64,000 bases of DNA from Acidobacteriota bacterium. Lineage in GTDB: Bacteria > Acidobacteriota > Vicinamibacteria > Vicinamibacterales > CAVVIG01. Location: positions 126,573 to 190,572 of the forward strand of contig QHWB01000040.1 in NCBI GenBank assembly GCA_003222395.1, read 5' to 3'. Position numbers and translations under genes: made by a program. Within the stretch, counting starts at the first letter, position 1. Each line of letters opens with the position of its first letter. Below the pieces are notes generated by a model, which saw nothing but the letters and a program-made list of their open reading frames with translations, was not told the origin of the DNA and ran no database searches. This document shows, in pieces, positions 40,146-48,459 of this stretch.

Positions 40146-41002
40146 GACGATCGCTCCGGGGCCGACCCTTCGAGAGCCCCAGCGTCGTCCCGAGCGAAGT
40201 CGAGCGACGACGGGCTCTGCACGCGCGGCTCCTCTGTTCGCTCACCCTGAGACGCGTGCTCCGCACGCTCGCTCTGAGCTTGTCGTCCTTCGACCTGCTC
40301 CGGAAGACCCCGAGCGCCGTCGGGCGGTTGAAGAGCGAGCTTGTCTTCGACGACCCGGCCGTCGCGCAGTACGAGCCGGCCATCGGTCATGGCCGCCAGC
40401 TCCGCGTCGTGCGTGACCAGCACGATCGTCGTCCCGCGGGCGGCATGAATCGATCGCAGCAGCTCCATGATGTGGCGCCCGTTTGCCGTGTCCAGATTGC
40501 CCGTCGGTTCGTCGGCGAGCACGATCGGCGGATCGTTGGCGAGCGCGCGGGCGAGCGCGACGCGCTGCTGCTCGCCGCCCGACAGCTGAGAGGGATAGTG
40601 ATGCGCGCGGCCGGTCAACCCGACTTCCTCGAGCAGCGACGCGGCGCGCTGCCGCGCGTCGGCGACGCCGGCGATTTCCATCGGCACGGCCACGTTCTCG
40701 TACGCGGTCAACGACGGAATGAGGTGGAAGAACTGAAACACGAAGCCGATCTTCTCGCCGCGCAGGCGCGCGAGGCTGTCTTCGTCGAGCTTCGTGATGT
40801 CGACTTCATCGATCAGCACCTCGCCGGTCGTCGGCGCGTCGAGGCCTGCGATGAGCCCGAGCAGCGTCGATTTGCCACTGCCCGACGGCCCGACGATGGC
40901 GACGAACTGACCTCGGAGAATCTGAAGCGTGAGCGGGTGGAGGATCGTGAGCGGCTCGGAGCCGCTCATGACGGTCTTGGACACCTCGCGCAGCTGGATC
41001 AT
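40142..41002 (-). CDS. ABC transporter ATP-binding protein, YbbA-like, with repeat-encoded tail
   Basis: The ATPase domain (residues 1-225) has Walker [10 protein letters not shown]-loop [10 protein letters not shown], signature LSGGEQQR and Walker B IVLADEP. The family normally ends near residue 230. Here about 58 further residues are Gly/Ser/Arg/Glu rich (for example [11 protein letters not shown]) and are encoded by inverted-repeat DNA at 40150-40330, so the tail is probably a repeat insertion that kept the frame open. Both ends overlap their neighbours by four bases. Confidence 0.88.
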   Translation of the reverse strand: MIQLREVSKTVMSGSEPLTILHPLTLQILRGQFVAIVGPSGSGKSTLLGLIAGLDAPTTGEVLIDEVDITKLDEDSLARLRGEKIGFVFQFFHLIPSLTAYENVAVPMEIAGVADARQRAASLLEEVGLTGRAHHYPSQLSGGEQQRVALARALANDPPIVLADEPTGNLDTANGRHIMELLRSIHAARGTTIVLVTHDAELAAMTDGRLVLRDGRVVEDKLALQPPDGARGLPEQVEGRQAQSERAEHASQGERTEEPRVQSPSSLDFARDDAGALEGSAPERSS

Positions 41003-41925
41003 GATCCGCGCTGTGCCACGGGCTTCAACACCCTCCAGACGTTGTCGGCGACGATCCGCGCGCCCTCGGCAGTCGGATGAATGCCGTCCGGTTGATTCAA
41101 CGCGTCGGTTCCCGCGACGTTCTGCAGCAGGAACGGAATGAGCGGCACATGGTATTGCTGCGCGAGCGCTGGATACACTTTATGGAATGCGACGTCGTAC
41201 TCGCGGCCCCAGTTCGGCGGCGCCTCCATCCCCGCGAGCACGACCGTAATCCCCCTTGCCTGGGCGCGCTCGACGATGCGGCCGAGATTGCCTTTCAGTT
41301 CCTCAACCGGCAGGCCGCGCAGCGCATCGTTCCCGCCAAGCGCCACGACCAGGATGCGGACGTCGCCCTGCAACGACCAGTCGAGCCGCGAGAGTCCGCC
41401 CGCCGACGTGTCGCCCGATACGCCGGCGTTCACGACGTCGTAATGAAGTCCCTCCGCGTTCAGACGCTCCTGGAGGAGCGCAGGATACGACTGCCGCACC
41501 GGCAGGCCGAGTCCTGCGGTCAGGCTGTCACCGAGAATGACGATGCGCGGCGACGTCGGCGCGGTCGTGGACGGCGCCGCGGAGGGCGGAGGGACCGGCG
41601 CCGGCGTCGCGCCGCCTGGAGCAGCACGCGATCGATCGGAATCGTGATCGCAGGCGATTGACGCCGCGAGCGCGAGCACCGCGACGATCACGACCTTTAT
41701 CAGTCGCTGCTCGAGCGCGGCGATCGCCTGCGTCAGCATGTCGCGGTGCGCCGGCGATCGCGCGGCGTCGAGATCGGCGCGCGCGCGGGCCAGGGCGAGC
41801 TCGATCGTCCTCCGCCTGGCCCGCGCCTCGCGCTCGTCGGGCGTCAGCGATGGACCGACGGTCTTGGTCCGTTCGGCTTCCGCCTGCTGGTACTCGACGT
41901 CCTTGCTCTCGAATCCTCGCGCCAT
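40999..41925 (-). CDS. TesA-like GDSL lysophospholipase/arylesterase, fused in frame to a short N-terminal conserved domain
   Basis: Residues from about 78 onward form an SGNH hydrolase: a lipoprotein-type signal (VVIVAVLALAASIAC), a Pro/Ala/Thr linker, then ILGDSLTAGLGL (catalytic Ser), GGNDALRG and DGIHPTAEG (Asp/His). The first 77 residues (MARGFESKDVEYQQAEAERT and a coiled coil) look like a separate small cytoplasmic protein. There is no stop between the parts. An internal GTG at 41691 would give a normal 230-residue esterase, so translation may restart there; otherwise the signal peptide would be buried. Confidence 0.75.
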   Translation of the reverse strand: MARGFESKDVEYQQAEAERTKTVGPSLTPDEREARARRRTIELALARARADLDAARSPAHRDMLTQAIAALEQRLIKVVIVAVLALAASIACDHDSDRSRAAPGGATPAPVPPPSAAPSTTAPTSPRIVILGDSLTAGLGLPVRQSYPALLQERLNAEGLHYDVVNAGVSGDTSAGGLSRLDWSLQGDVRILVVALGGNDALRGLPVEELKGNLGRIVERAQARGITVVLAGMEAPPNWGREYDVAFHKVYPALAQQYHVPLIPFLLQNVAGTDALNQPDGIHPTAEGARIVADNVWRVLKPVAQRGS

Positions 41926-41996
41926 GGTTGTCAACGATCGTCCATGAAAACGGTCTGGCATCCGCCGTCAACAGTCGACTACGGTATTCTACTGAG

Positions 41997-43760
41997 ATGC
42001 ACAGCGCGCACGACCTCTTGACGCGCTGGCCGGCGCTCGACGTGGCCGCCAAGCGTGCTCGCCTCCAGCCAACGCTGCAGCTTTCACCCGGACCACTCAC
42101 CGACGTTCTCAACAGCCACGCCGACGCCGCACAGCGTGCGGCCGCGGGACTGTGGCGTTGCGATCCGTGGGTCTGGAGCGACGAGGCTGCTGTGCAAGAG
42201 AAGATTGCCAACCGCCTCGGCTGGATGACGTCGCCACATCTGATGGCCGAGCACATCGATCGTCTGCTGGCGTTCGCGTCGCGCGTCCGCGACGATGGAT
42301 TCACTGACGTCGTTCTGCTCGGCATGGGCGGATCGAGCCTTGCGCCTGAAGTCCTACGCGCGGTCCTCGGTGCGGCGCCGGGCTGGCCGCGGCTGCACAT
42401 GCTCGATTCGACCGATCCGGCGGCCATTCAATCGGTCGCGACGGTTCCGGAGCGCACGCTGTATTTGTTGTCGAGCAAGTCGGGAACGACCATCGAGCCG
42501 AACTCGCTCGCCGCCCACTTCCGCCGCTTCCTCGAGTCGCGGTGGGCCAATCACTTCGTCGCGATTACGGACGAAGGCACCGCGCTCGCACAACGCGCGC
42601 GCGCGGAGCGGTTTCGTGACGTCTTCGTCAACCCGTCAGACATCGGCGGCCGCTACTCGGCGCTGTCGTACTTCGGCCTCGTGCCGGCGGCCCTGATGGG
42701 ACTGAACGTGCCGGCGCTCGTTGGATGGGCGCTCGCAATGCTTGCCGCAGCCGAGCCCGGATTCGGAACGGCGGCGGCGAATCCAGCCGTCGGACTCGGC
42801 CTCGCGATTGGCGCCGCGGCGCGCGCGGGCCGCGACAAGCTGACGCTGGTGATGCCGCCGGCGCTCGAGCCGTTCGGTTTGTGGGTCGAGCAGTTGATCG
42901 CCGAGAGCACGGGGAAGGACGGCACCGGCGTCGTGCCGATTGCAGGAGAACCGCTCGGCGAGCCTTCGGTGTACGGATCGGACCGGTTGTTCGTGCGACT
43001 GCGGCTTCACGGATCGTACGCCGAGGAGATGCGCGATACCGATGTCCGCGATCTCAAGCTCGCCCGCGCGCCGTTCGTCGAGATCGATCTGCCCGAACCG
43101 TCCGCGCTCGGCGCCGAGTTCGTGCGATGGGAAATCGCGACGGCGATCGCAGGCGCCCTTCTCGAGATCAATCCGTTCGATGAGCCAAACGTGCAGCAGG
43201 CAAAGGACGCGACGAAGCTGCTGCTCGATCGGTACAAATCGCACGGATCGCTGCCGTCGGTGACGCCGGATCGGACGCTGCCCGGCAACGTGGCGTTGAC
43301 GCTGACCTCCGCCGCGCGCGAGGAGCTGCACGGTCTGGGGGCCGACGCGATTCTGACGACGCTGCGCGAAGGCGACTACTTCGGTCTGCTCGCGTACGTC
43401 GGTCCCGATCCAGAGCTGGCCGATCAGCTCGACGCGTTTCGCCACGCCGTTCGCGATCGCACGCGTGCCGCGACGATGTTCGGATATGGCCCGCGATATC
43501 TCCACTCGACCGGTCAGCTCCACAAAGGCGGTCCCAACACAGGCGTGTTCGTGCTCATCACCGCGACGCCACGCGTCGACATCCCGATTCCGGGCGAGCG
43601 ATTCTCGTTCGGAACACTCGAGCTCGCGCAAGGACGCGGCGATTTCGCATCGCTCGATACGGCCCGGCGTCGGGCGCTGCACGTCCACCTGCCTTCGCCC
43701 GATCGAATGCTCGTCCGTCAGGTTGCCGATGCGTTGCTCGCCCGGTTGCCGCGGCCCTGA
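41997..43760 (+). CDS. pgi: Glucose-6-phosphate isomerase
   Basis: Interconverts glucose 6-phosphate and fructose 6-phosphate. From the ATG at 41997 the product has 587 residues with two SIS folds: LLGMGGSSLAPEVL (near 105), LLSSKSGTTIEPNSL (near 160), FVNPSDIGGRYSALSYFG (near 208) and C-terminal GPRYLHSTGQLHKGGPN. It resembles the Pgi half of transaldolase-Pgi fusions, and no transaldolase part is present here. The frame is open upstream to 41658, but that stretch lies antisense to the esterase gene. It heads the pentose-phosphate cluster. Confidence 0.93.
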   Translation: MHSAHDLLTRWPALDVAAKRARLQPTLQLSPGPLTDVLNSHADAAQRAAAGLWRCDPWVWSDEAAVQEKIANRLGWMTSPHLMAEHIDRLLAFASRVRDDGFTDVVLLGMGGSSLAPEVLRAVLGAAPGWPRLHMLDSTDPAAIQSVATVPERTLYLLSSKSGTTIEPNSLAAHFRRFLESRWANHFVAITDEGTALAQRARAERFRDVFVNPSDIGGRYSALSYFGLVPAALMGLNVPALVGWALAMLAAAEPGFGTAAANPAVGLGLAIGAAARAGRDKLTLVMPPALEPFGLWVEQLIAESTGKDGTGVVPIAGEPLGEPSVYGSDRLFVRLRLHGSYAEEMRDTDVRDLKLARAPFVEIDLPEPSALGAEFVRWEIATAIAGALLEINPFDEPNVQQAKDATKLLLDRYKSHGSLPSVTPDRTLPGNVALTLTSAAREELHGLGADAILTTLREGDYFGLLAYVGPDPELADQLDAFRHAVRDRTRAATMFGYGPRYLHSTGQLHKGGPNTGVFVLITATPRVDIPIPGERFSFGTLELAQGRGDFASLDTARRRALHVHLPSPDRMLVRQVADALLARLPRP

Positions 43761-43862
43761 CCGCCTTCGCCAAGGCTGCGGCAGGTCCGCCGGAGCTTTC
43801 GCGGAGCGGAAACGGCCGCGCCACACGTAGGAGAGGTGGCGCAGGCCTTCGACATGTGCGGC

Positions 43863-43881
43863 GCGGGCCTTTCAAGCCCGC
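43863..43881. repeat. Short hairpin in the pgi-gnd gap
   Basis: GCGGGC (43863-43868) pairs with GCCCGC (43876-43881) around CTTTCAA. The 136-base gap 43761-43896 otherwise shows only GC-rich sequence with further short palindromes near 43790-43830. The hairpin could weaken read-through from pgi to gnd. Confidence 0.35.
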
Positions 43882-43896
43882 GATCAAGGTGAATCG

Positions 43897-44799
43897 ATGC
43901 AAATCGGCTTCGTTGGTCTCGGGAAGATGGGTTTGAACATGGTGACGCGGCTGCAGCGCGGCGGTCATGAGGTCGTCGCCTTCGATCGCGCGCCGGACGC
44001 CGTCGCACGGGCGGCACAGGTCGGCGCTCAGGGCGTCACCGCGCTCGGCGACCTGGTCAAAGCGCTGACGCCGCCCCGCAACGTGTGGATCATGGTTCCG
44101 GCCGGAGGGGCGACCGAGTCGACCGTGGACGCGCTCGGACAACTGTTATCGGGCGGCGACACCATCATCGACGGCGGCAACACGAATTTCCACGACGACG
44201 TCCGGCGGGCTCGAGCGCTGGCGCTGAAGGAGATTCACTACGTCGATGCCGGCACGAGCGGCGGCATCTGGGGTCTGAACGAAGGCTACTGCCTGATGGT
44301 CGGCGGAGAGGTCGACATCTGCAAACGGCTGGAACCAATCTTTCTCACGCTTGCGCCCGAACGCGGATACCTGCGCGCCGGGGATCACGGCGCCGGCCAC
44401 TACGTCAAGATGATCCACAACGGAATCGAGTACGGGTTGATGCAGGCATACGCCGAAGGGTTCGAGCTGCTGCACGCGAGCCCGTACCGCATCGACGCGG
44501 CCGCGGTCGCCGATCTCTGGAATCACGGCAGCGTCGTCCGATCGTGGCTGCTGCAGCTTGCCGCCCGTGCGCTCGCGGAAAACCCCGAGCTCGCGGATCT
44601 CGAAGCGTATGTCGAAGATTCGGGCGAAGGGCGTTGGACGTTGATCGAGGCGCTCGAGCGTGCCGTCCCGATGCCCGTGCTGTCCGCATCGATCTTCACG
44701 CGATTCCGGTCGCGCGATGCGAACCCGTTCGCCGAACGGCTGCTTGCCGCGCTCCGCAACCAGTTTGGCGGCCATCGCGTGAAGAAGCACGATGGCTGA
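43897..44799 (+). CDS. gnd: 6-phosphogluconate dehydrogenase, decarboxylating, short form
   Basis: Oxidative decarboxylation of 6-phosphogluconate to ribulose 5-phosphate. The 300-residue product has the Rossmann motif GLGKMGLNMVTRL, then DGGNTNFHDD, AGTSGGIWGLNEGYCLMVGG and VKMIHNGIEYGLMQAYAEGF (catalytic Lys and Asn). It is the short YqeC/GndA-like type (about 300 residues, against 470 in E. coli Gnd). It overlaps zwf by eight bases. Confidence 0.94.
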   Translation: MQIGFVGLGKMGLNMVTRLQRGGHEVVAFDRAPDAVARAAQVGAQGVTALGDLVKALTPPRNVWIMVPAGGATESTVDALGQLLSGGDTIIDGGNTNFHDDVRRARALALKEIHYVDAGTSGGIWGLNEGYCLMVGGEVDICKRLEPIFLTLAPERGYLRAGDHGAGHYVKMIHNGIEYGLMQAYAEGFELLHASPYRIDAAAVADLWNHGSVVRSWLLQLAARALAENPELADLEAYVEDSGEGRWTLIEALERAVPMPVLSASIFTRFRSRDANPFAERLLAALRNQFGGHRVKKHDG

Positions 44800-46357
44800 G
44801 ACGCCGTCGCTGTTCGACCGCCTCGCGGTCGCCGAAACGCCTCCTGTCGCAGCCGAACCGGTCACCGTCGTCATCTTCGGCGGCGCGGGCGACCTCGCGC
44901 ACCGCAAGCTGCTGCCGGCGCTGTACAACCTCCACCTGGACGGGTTGCTTCCGCCGCGAACGTCCATCGTCGGCGTCGGCCGGAAAGAATTCGACGACAA
45001 CAAGTACCGCGCGTTCGCGAAAGACGGCATCGAAAAGTTCTCGCGGCGCCCGATCGACGAGCACGCGTGGCCGACGTTCGCCGACACGGTGTCTTTCGTC
45101 AACGCGTCGATCGACGATACAGAGGATCGCGCGCTCGCGCCACTCGGTTCGCGGCTCGACATCGTCGAGCACGAGCGCGGTTTGTCAGGCAATCGCATCT
45201 ACTACCTGGCCGTGCCGCCGGCGCTTTTCGTACCGACAGTGCGTCAGCTGAATCGTGCCCGGTTCGTTCCGCCGCGGGACCAGGCCACGCGCGATGCGCG
45301 TCCGTTCGCGCGGCTGATCGTCGAGAAGCCGATCGGACGCGATCTGCAGAGCGCCTGCGACATCGACGACGCGATCGCCGAAGTATTCAACGAGCACCAG
45401 ATTTATCGAATCGATCACTACCTCGGAAAGGAGACCGTCCAAAACATCCTCGTCCTGCGGTTCGCCAACAGCATCTTCGAGCCGCTGTTCAACCAGAAGT
45501 ACATCGACCACGTCCAGATTACGGTCGCGGAGGCAGAAGGCGTCGGTACGCGCGCCAATTACTACGAGCAGGCGGGCGCGCTGCGCGACATGGTCCAGAA
45601 TCACATGCTGCAGTTGCTGTCGATGATCGCCATGGAGCCGCCGCACTCGCTCGAGTCGGACGTGGTGCGCGACGAGAAGCTCGAAGTGCTGCAGTCGCTT
45701 CGGCCAATCGCGGGAGATCGGGTCGACGCACAGGTCGTGCGGGGCCAGTACGCCGCGGGATTCGATCTTGGAAAGCCGGTCTCTGGCTATCGCCAGGAGC
45801 CTGGCGTGAGCCCAACCTCAACGACCGAAACGTACGTCGCGCTCCAGATATTCATCGACAACTGGCGGTGGGCCGGCGTGCCGTTTTTCATCCGTACGGG
45901 CAAACGGCTGCCGAAACGCGCGAGCGAGATTTCGGTGCACCTCAAAGAAGTTCCGCCGATCCTGTTCAATGCGAACCCGAACGGTCCGCTCGATCCCAAC
46001 GTGCTGTCGATTCGGATTCAGCCCGATGAAGGATTCGCGCTGGGCATCAGCTCCAAGATCCCGGGTCCGCGCGTACGGGTCTATCCTGTACAAATGGATT
46101 TTCACTACGGCAGCACCTTCGGCGGCACGTCGCCCGAGGCGTACGAGCGGCTGCTGCTGGATGTGATGGTCGGCGACTCGACGCTGTTCATGCGGCGCGA
46201 CGCGGTCGAGGCCGGGTGGCGATGGGTGATGCCGATTCTCGACCGCTGGAGCGCGCAAAAAGCCGACGCGATTCCCGCATACGCCGCCGGATCGTGGGGT
46301 CCGGAGGAAGCCGACCGGCTCATTGAATCTGCAGGACGACAGTGGCGAGCGCTGTAG
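44792..46357 (+). CDS. zwf: Glucose-6-phosphate 1-dehydrogenase
   Basis: The first step of the oxidative pentose-phosphate pathway. The 521-residue product has FGGAGDLAHRKLLPALYNL (NADP site; GAGDL in place of the usual GASGDL) and the substrate motif RIDHYLGKE. It sits between gnd and opcA and overlaps both, so the dehydrogenase and its assembly factor are made together. Confidence 0.95.
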   Translation: MAETPSLFDRLAVAETPPVAAEPVTVVIFGGAGDLAHRKLLPALYNLHLDGLLPPRTSIVGVGRKEFDDNKYRAFAKDGIEKFSRRPIDEHAWPTFADTVSFVNASIDDTEDRALAPLGSRLDIVEHERGLSGNRIYYLAVPPALFVPTVRQLNRARFVPPRDQATRDARPFARLIVEKPIGRDLQSACDIDDAIAEVFNEHQIYRIDHYLGKETVQNILVLRFANSIFEPLFNQKYIDHVQITVAEAEGVGTRANYYEQAGALRDMVQNHMLQLLSMIAMEPPHSLESDVVRDEKLEVLQSLRPIAGDRVDAQVVRGQYAAGFDLGKPVSGYRQEPGVSPTSTTETYVALQIFIDNWRWAGVPFFIRTGKRLPKRASEISVHLKEVPPILFNANPNGPLDPNVLSIRIQPDEGFALGISSKIPGPRVRVYPVQMDFHYGSTFGGTSPEAYERLLLDVMVGDSTLFMRRDAVEAGWRWVMPILDRWSAQKADAIPAYAAGSWGPEEADRLIESAGRQWRAL

Positions 46358-47355
46358 TCGCACGGACGTGGCGTTCCACGCCGGCCGAATCGATCGAAGC
46401 CGGACTGGCCGAGCTCTGGCGTGAGATCGGACGGCAGGCGCCCGTGGCGCGCGCGGTCATGTCGAATCTCGTCATCTTCCGGAACCGTTCGTCCGCCGGC
46501 GGTCGTCGGCTCGACTCGCTCGCAGAGGGACTCCCGATCGAAGAGGTCGTCGCGCGCCATCCGTCACGCATTATCCTGATCGCGCACGAGCACCGCCGCG
46601 TCGAATGCGAGCCGGTCGCCGCCGGCATCGGCATCGTCACGTTCGGGCCGCCGCAGGCGCGTTACGGTGTCGAACAGATTGCCGTCCAGGCCTCGTGCGC
46701 CGACGCCTCTCTTCCGTCAATCGTGCGGCGGATCGTACGCGGTGACGTGCCGACCTCTGTCTGGTGGGCTGAAGATCTGTCGCAGGTGCCGCCGGTCCCG
46801 GCCCTCGTCTCAATGGGGCGACAACTTCTGTACGACAGCTCGGCGTGGAGAGACGTGCGCACCGCGGTCCTGTCGCTGGCGCCGATCGTGCGGAACCGGC
46901 GCTCGGATTGCGCCGACGTAAACTGGCGCCGTCTCGCGCCAGTGCGGCAGGCGCTGGTGCACGCCGCCGAATCGATGCAGGCCGACGATCTGCGTCACGC
47001 GGACGTGAGGATCGCGCATCGTCCGGGTGAAACCGCGTTGGCCTGGTTGCTTGGAGGCTGGCTCGCGGCACGGCTGCACTGGTCGGATGCAGCCGCGCCG
47101 GCAATCGAGGAAGTACCGCATGCAGACGATGTGCTGACCCTGACGTGCGGAACCGATCCAGGGAAGCTGACGCTGACGTTAACGGAGCAACATGTCGCCG
47201 TCAGCCGTCGCGGTCATCCCTCCTTTTTCGTCGCCGTGCCGCGTGAAAGCGCCGGCGACGCGGTGGCCGCGGAGCTGCGATCGCTCGCCCGCGATATCGG
47301 TCTGCACGACACGCTCGGCGCGCTTATCCGCCGTTTCTCCGCAGGATCGCTTTGA
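46342..47355 (+). CDS. opcA: Glucose-6-phosphate dehydrogenase assembly protein OpcA
   Basis: OpcA activates or assembles G6PDH in cyanobacteria and actinobacteria. The 337-residue product starts at a GTG inside the end of zwf (16-base overlap) and contains MSNLVIFRN, HPSRIILIA and SVWWAEDL, blocks found across the family. The position directly after zwf is the classic arrangement. The 3' end overlaps a convergent gene by 32 bases. Confidence 0.88.
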   Translation: MASAVVARTWRSTPAESIEAGLAELWREIGRQAPVARAVMSNLVIFRNRSSAGGRRLDSLAEGLPIEEVVARHPSRIILIAHEHRRVECEPVAAGIGIVTFGPPQARYGVEQIAVQASCADASLPSIVRRIVRGDVPTSVWWAEDLSQVPPVPALVSMGRQLLYDSSAWRDVRTAVLSLAPIVRNRRSDCADVNWRRLAPVRQALVHAAESMQADDLRHADVRIAHRPGETALAWLLGGWLAARLHWSDAAAPAIEEVPHADDVLTLTCGTDPGKLTLTLTEQHVAVSRRGHPSFFVAVPRESAGDAVAAELRSLARDIGLHDTLGALIRRFSAGSL

Positions 47356-48007
47356 TCTGCGCGATCTCGGCAAGTATCTCGTCGAGCGCCGACCGATCGA
47401 TCGTGACTTTTCCGTCCTTGCCTCCGTTCAGCGGATCGGTCACCAGCTTTTCGATGCGCCCCAGCAGCATCAGCACCGTCGCACGATCGGGATCGACCGA
47501 GCCCGACGCTCGCTGGACCGGCTCAGTCTGAGGCGCAGCCGCAGTGGGTGCGATGCCGTCGGCGCCGATGTGCGCAACCGGATTCGCGTTTCGCGTCGGC
47601 CCGAGCGTCGCGGTGTAGAAGAGCTGAAGCGTGTGATGAGCCATTTCCAGCTGACGACGCGCGTCGCGTTCGAGTCGCGGCAGGACCGTGGTGAAATCGC
47701 GCTCAACCGTAGCGTATCGGGTCCGCCAGTCGCCGCCGCTCCGCAAGTCGGCCGGCGCCGAGGCGCTGCCCGATGTGCCGACGGCCCCTTCGACGCCGGT
47801 CGCGGCCGCACGTCTGGTCTGGGCGAGGTACGCGGCAGCCAGATCGTCGAAGTCGGTACGCAGCGGAGCGATCGCCGTCACGGTATCGGCATTCGCGGAC
47901 GCCGCAAGGTCCGCGATGAGACGCGTCGCCTCGGTCAGGTACGCCTCGGGCGTCGCGGCCGGAGCCGGTTGCACGGCCATCAGCAAGACGAGCATCAGTG
48001 ACAGCAC
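47324..48007 (-). CDS. Exported protein of unknown function
   Basis: A 227-residue protein with a signal peptide (MLSLMLVLLMAVQPAPAA), then a helical body (TYLTEATRLIADLAASANA, ARRQLEMAHHTLQLFYTATLG) and an Ala/Pro-rich linker near 160. I do not recognise a family. The C-terminal helix (LDEILAEIAQIKAILRR) could oligomerise. It is divergent from the YCII-like gene across a short region with a TACCGATCGGTA palindrome. Confidence 0.7.
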   Translation of the reverse strand: MLSLMLVLLMAVQPAPAATPEAYLTEATRLIADLAASANADTVTAIAPLRTDFDDLAAAYLAQTRRAAATGVEGAVGTSGSASAPADLRSGGDWRTRYATVERDFTTVLPRLERDARRQLEMAHHTLQLFYTATLGPTRNANPVAHIGADGIAPTAAAPQTEPVQRASGSVDPDRATVLMLLGRIEKLVTDPLNGGKDGKVTIDRSALDEILAEIAQIKAILRRNGG

Positions 48008-48021
48008 AACATTTCTCCTTT

Positions 48022-48033
48022 ACCGATCGGTAG
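48022..48033. promoter_or_regulatory. Candidate TetR-type operator TACCGATCGGTA
   Basis: A perfect 12-base palindrome in the 59-base divergent gap. TetR-family operators often have an ACCGATCGGT-like core; no TetR gene is nearby. A possible -10 (TAGAAT) for the plus-strand gene lies at 48054-48059. Confidence 0.35.
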
Positions 48034-48066
48034 AGCAATCGAAATGCCACGGTAGAATGGGAGCGG

Positions 48067-48444
48067 ATGCGATATCTGGTTACAGCGCGCGTGAAGCCGG
48101 GGCGAGCCGAGCCGCTCGCGCAGGCGATCGACGCCGGGACGCTCGGCCGCGGTTCGGTTGCCGGCGGCGAGTACCTACGAGACATGGAAGCGGCGCGCGA
48201 GCTCGCGGACGGCCGCGTGCAATGGGTCGAGGTGTGCTTCTGTCCGACGCCGCTCGCCGAAGAGCGCGCGTATTGGGAAGAGTATTTCGATCTCGAGAAG
48301 GTTCAGGATGCGCACGCGCGCAGTCGATGCCGCGATTTGAACGGCGACGAGCCGTGGGGCTGCGTCGATTGCGACTGCTCCGCGCGACTTGAAGCGCGTC
48401 TTGCGACGCGCGGACGGCCGTTCCGTCGCTGCCGCCGCGGTTAG
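48067..48444 (+). CDS. Small conserved protein of unknown function, cysteine-rich C-terminus
   Basis: A 125-residue product. The N-terminal half (MRYLVTARVKPGRAEPLAQA, then VQWVEVCFCPTPLAEER) has the beta-alpha-beta look of a ferredoxin-like dimeric alpha-beta barrel (YCII or ABM type). The C-terminal half has SRCRDLNGDEPWGCVDCDC, five cysteines that could hold a metal. I recall similar proteins in Acidobacteriota and Cyanobacteria but no function. The next gene starts 15 bases on. Confidence 0.72.
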   Translation: MRYLVTARVKPGRAEPLAQAIDAGTLGRGSVAGGEYLRDMEAARELADGRVQWVEVCFCPTPLAEERAYWEEYFDLEKVQDAHARSRCRDLNGDEPWGCVDCDCSARLEARLATRGRPFRRCRRG

Positions 48445-48459
48445 CCTTATACTCCGCCC

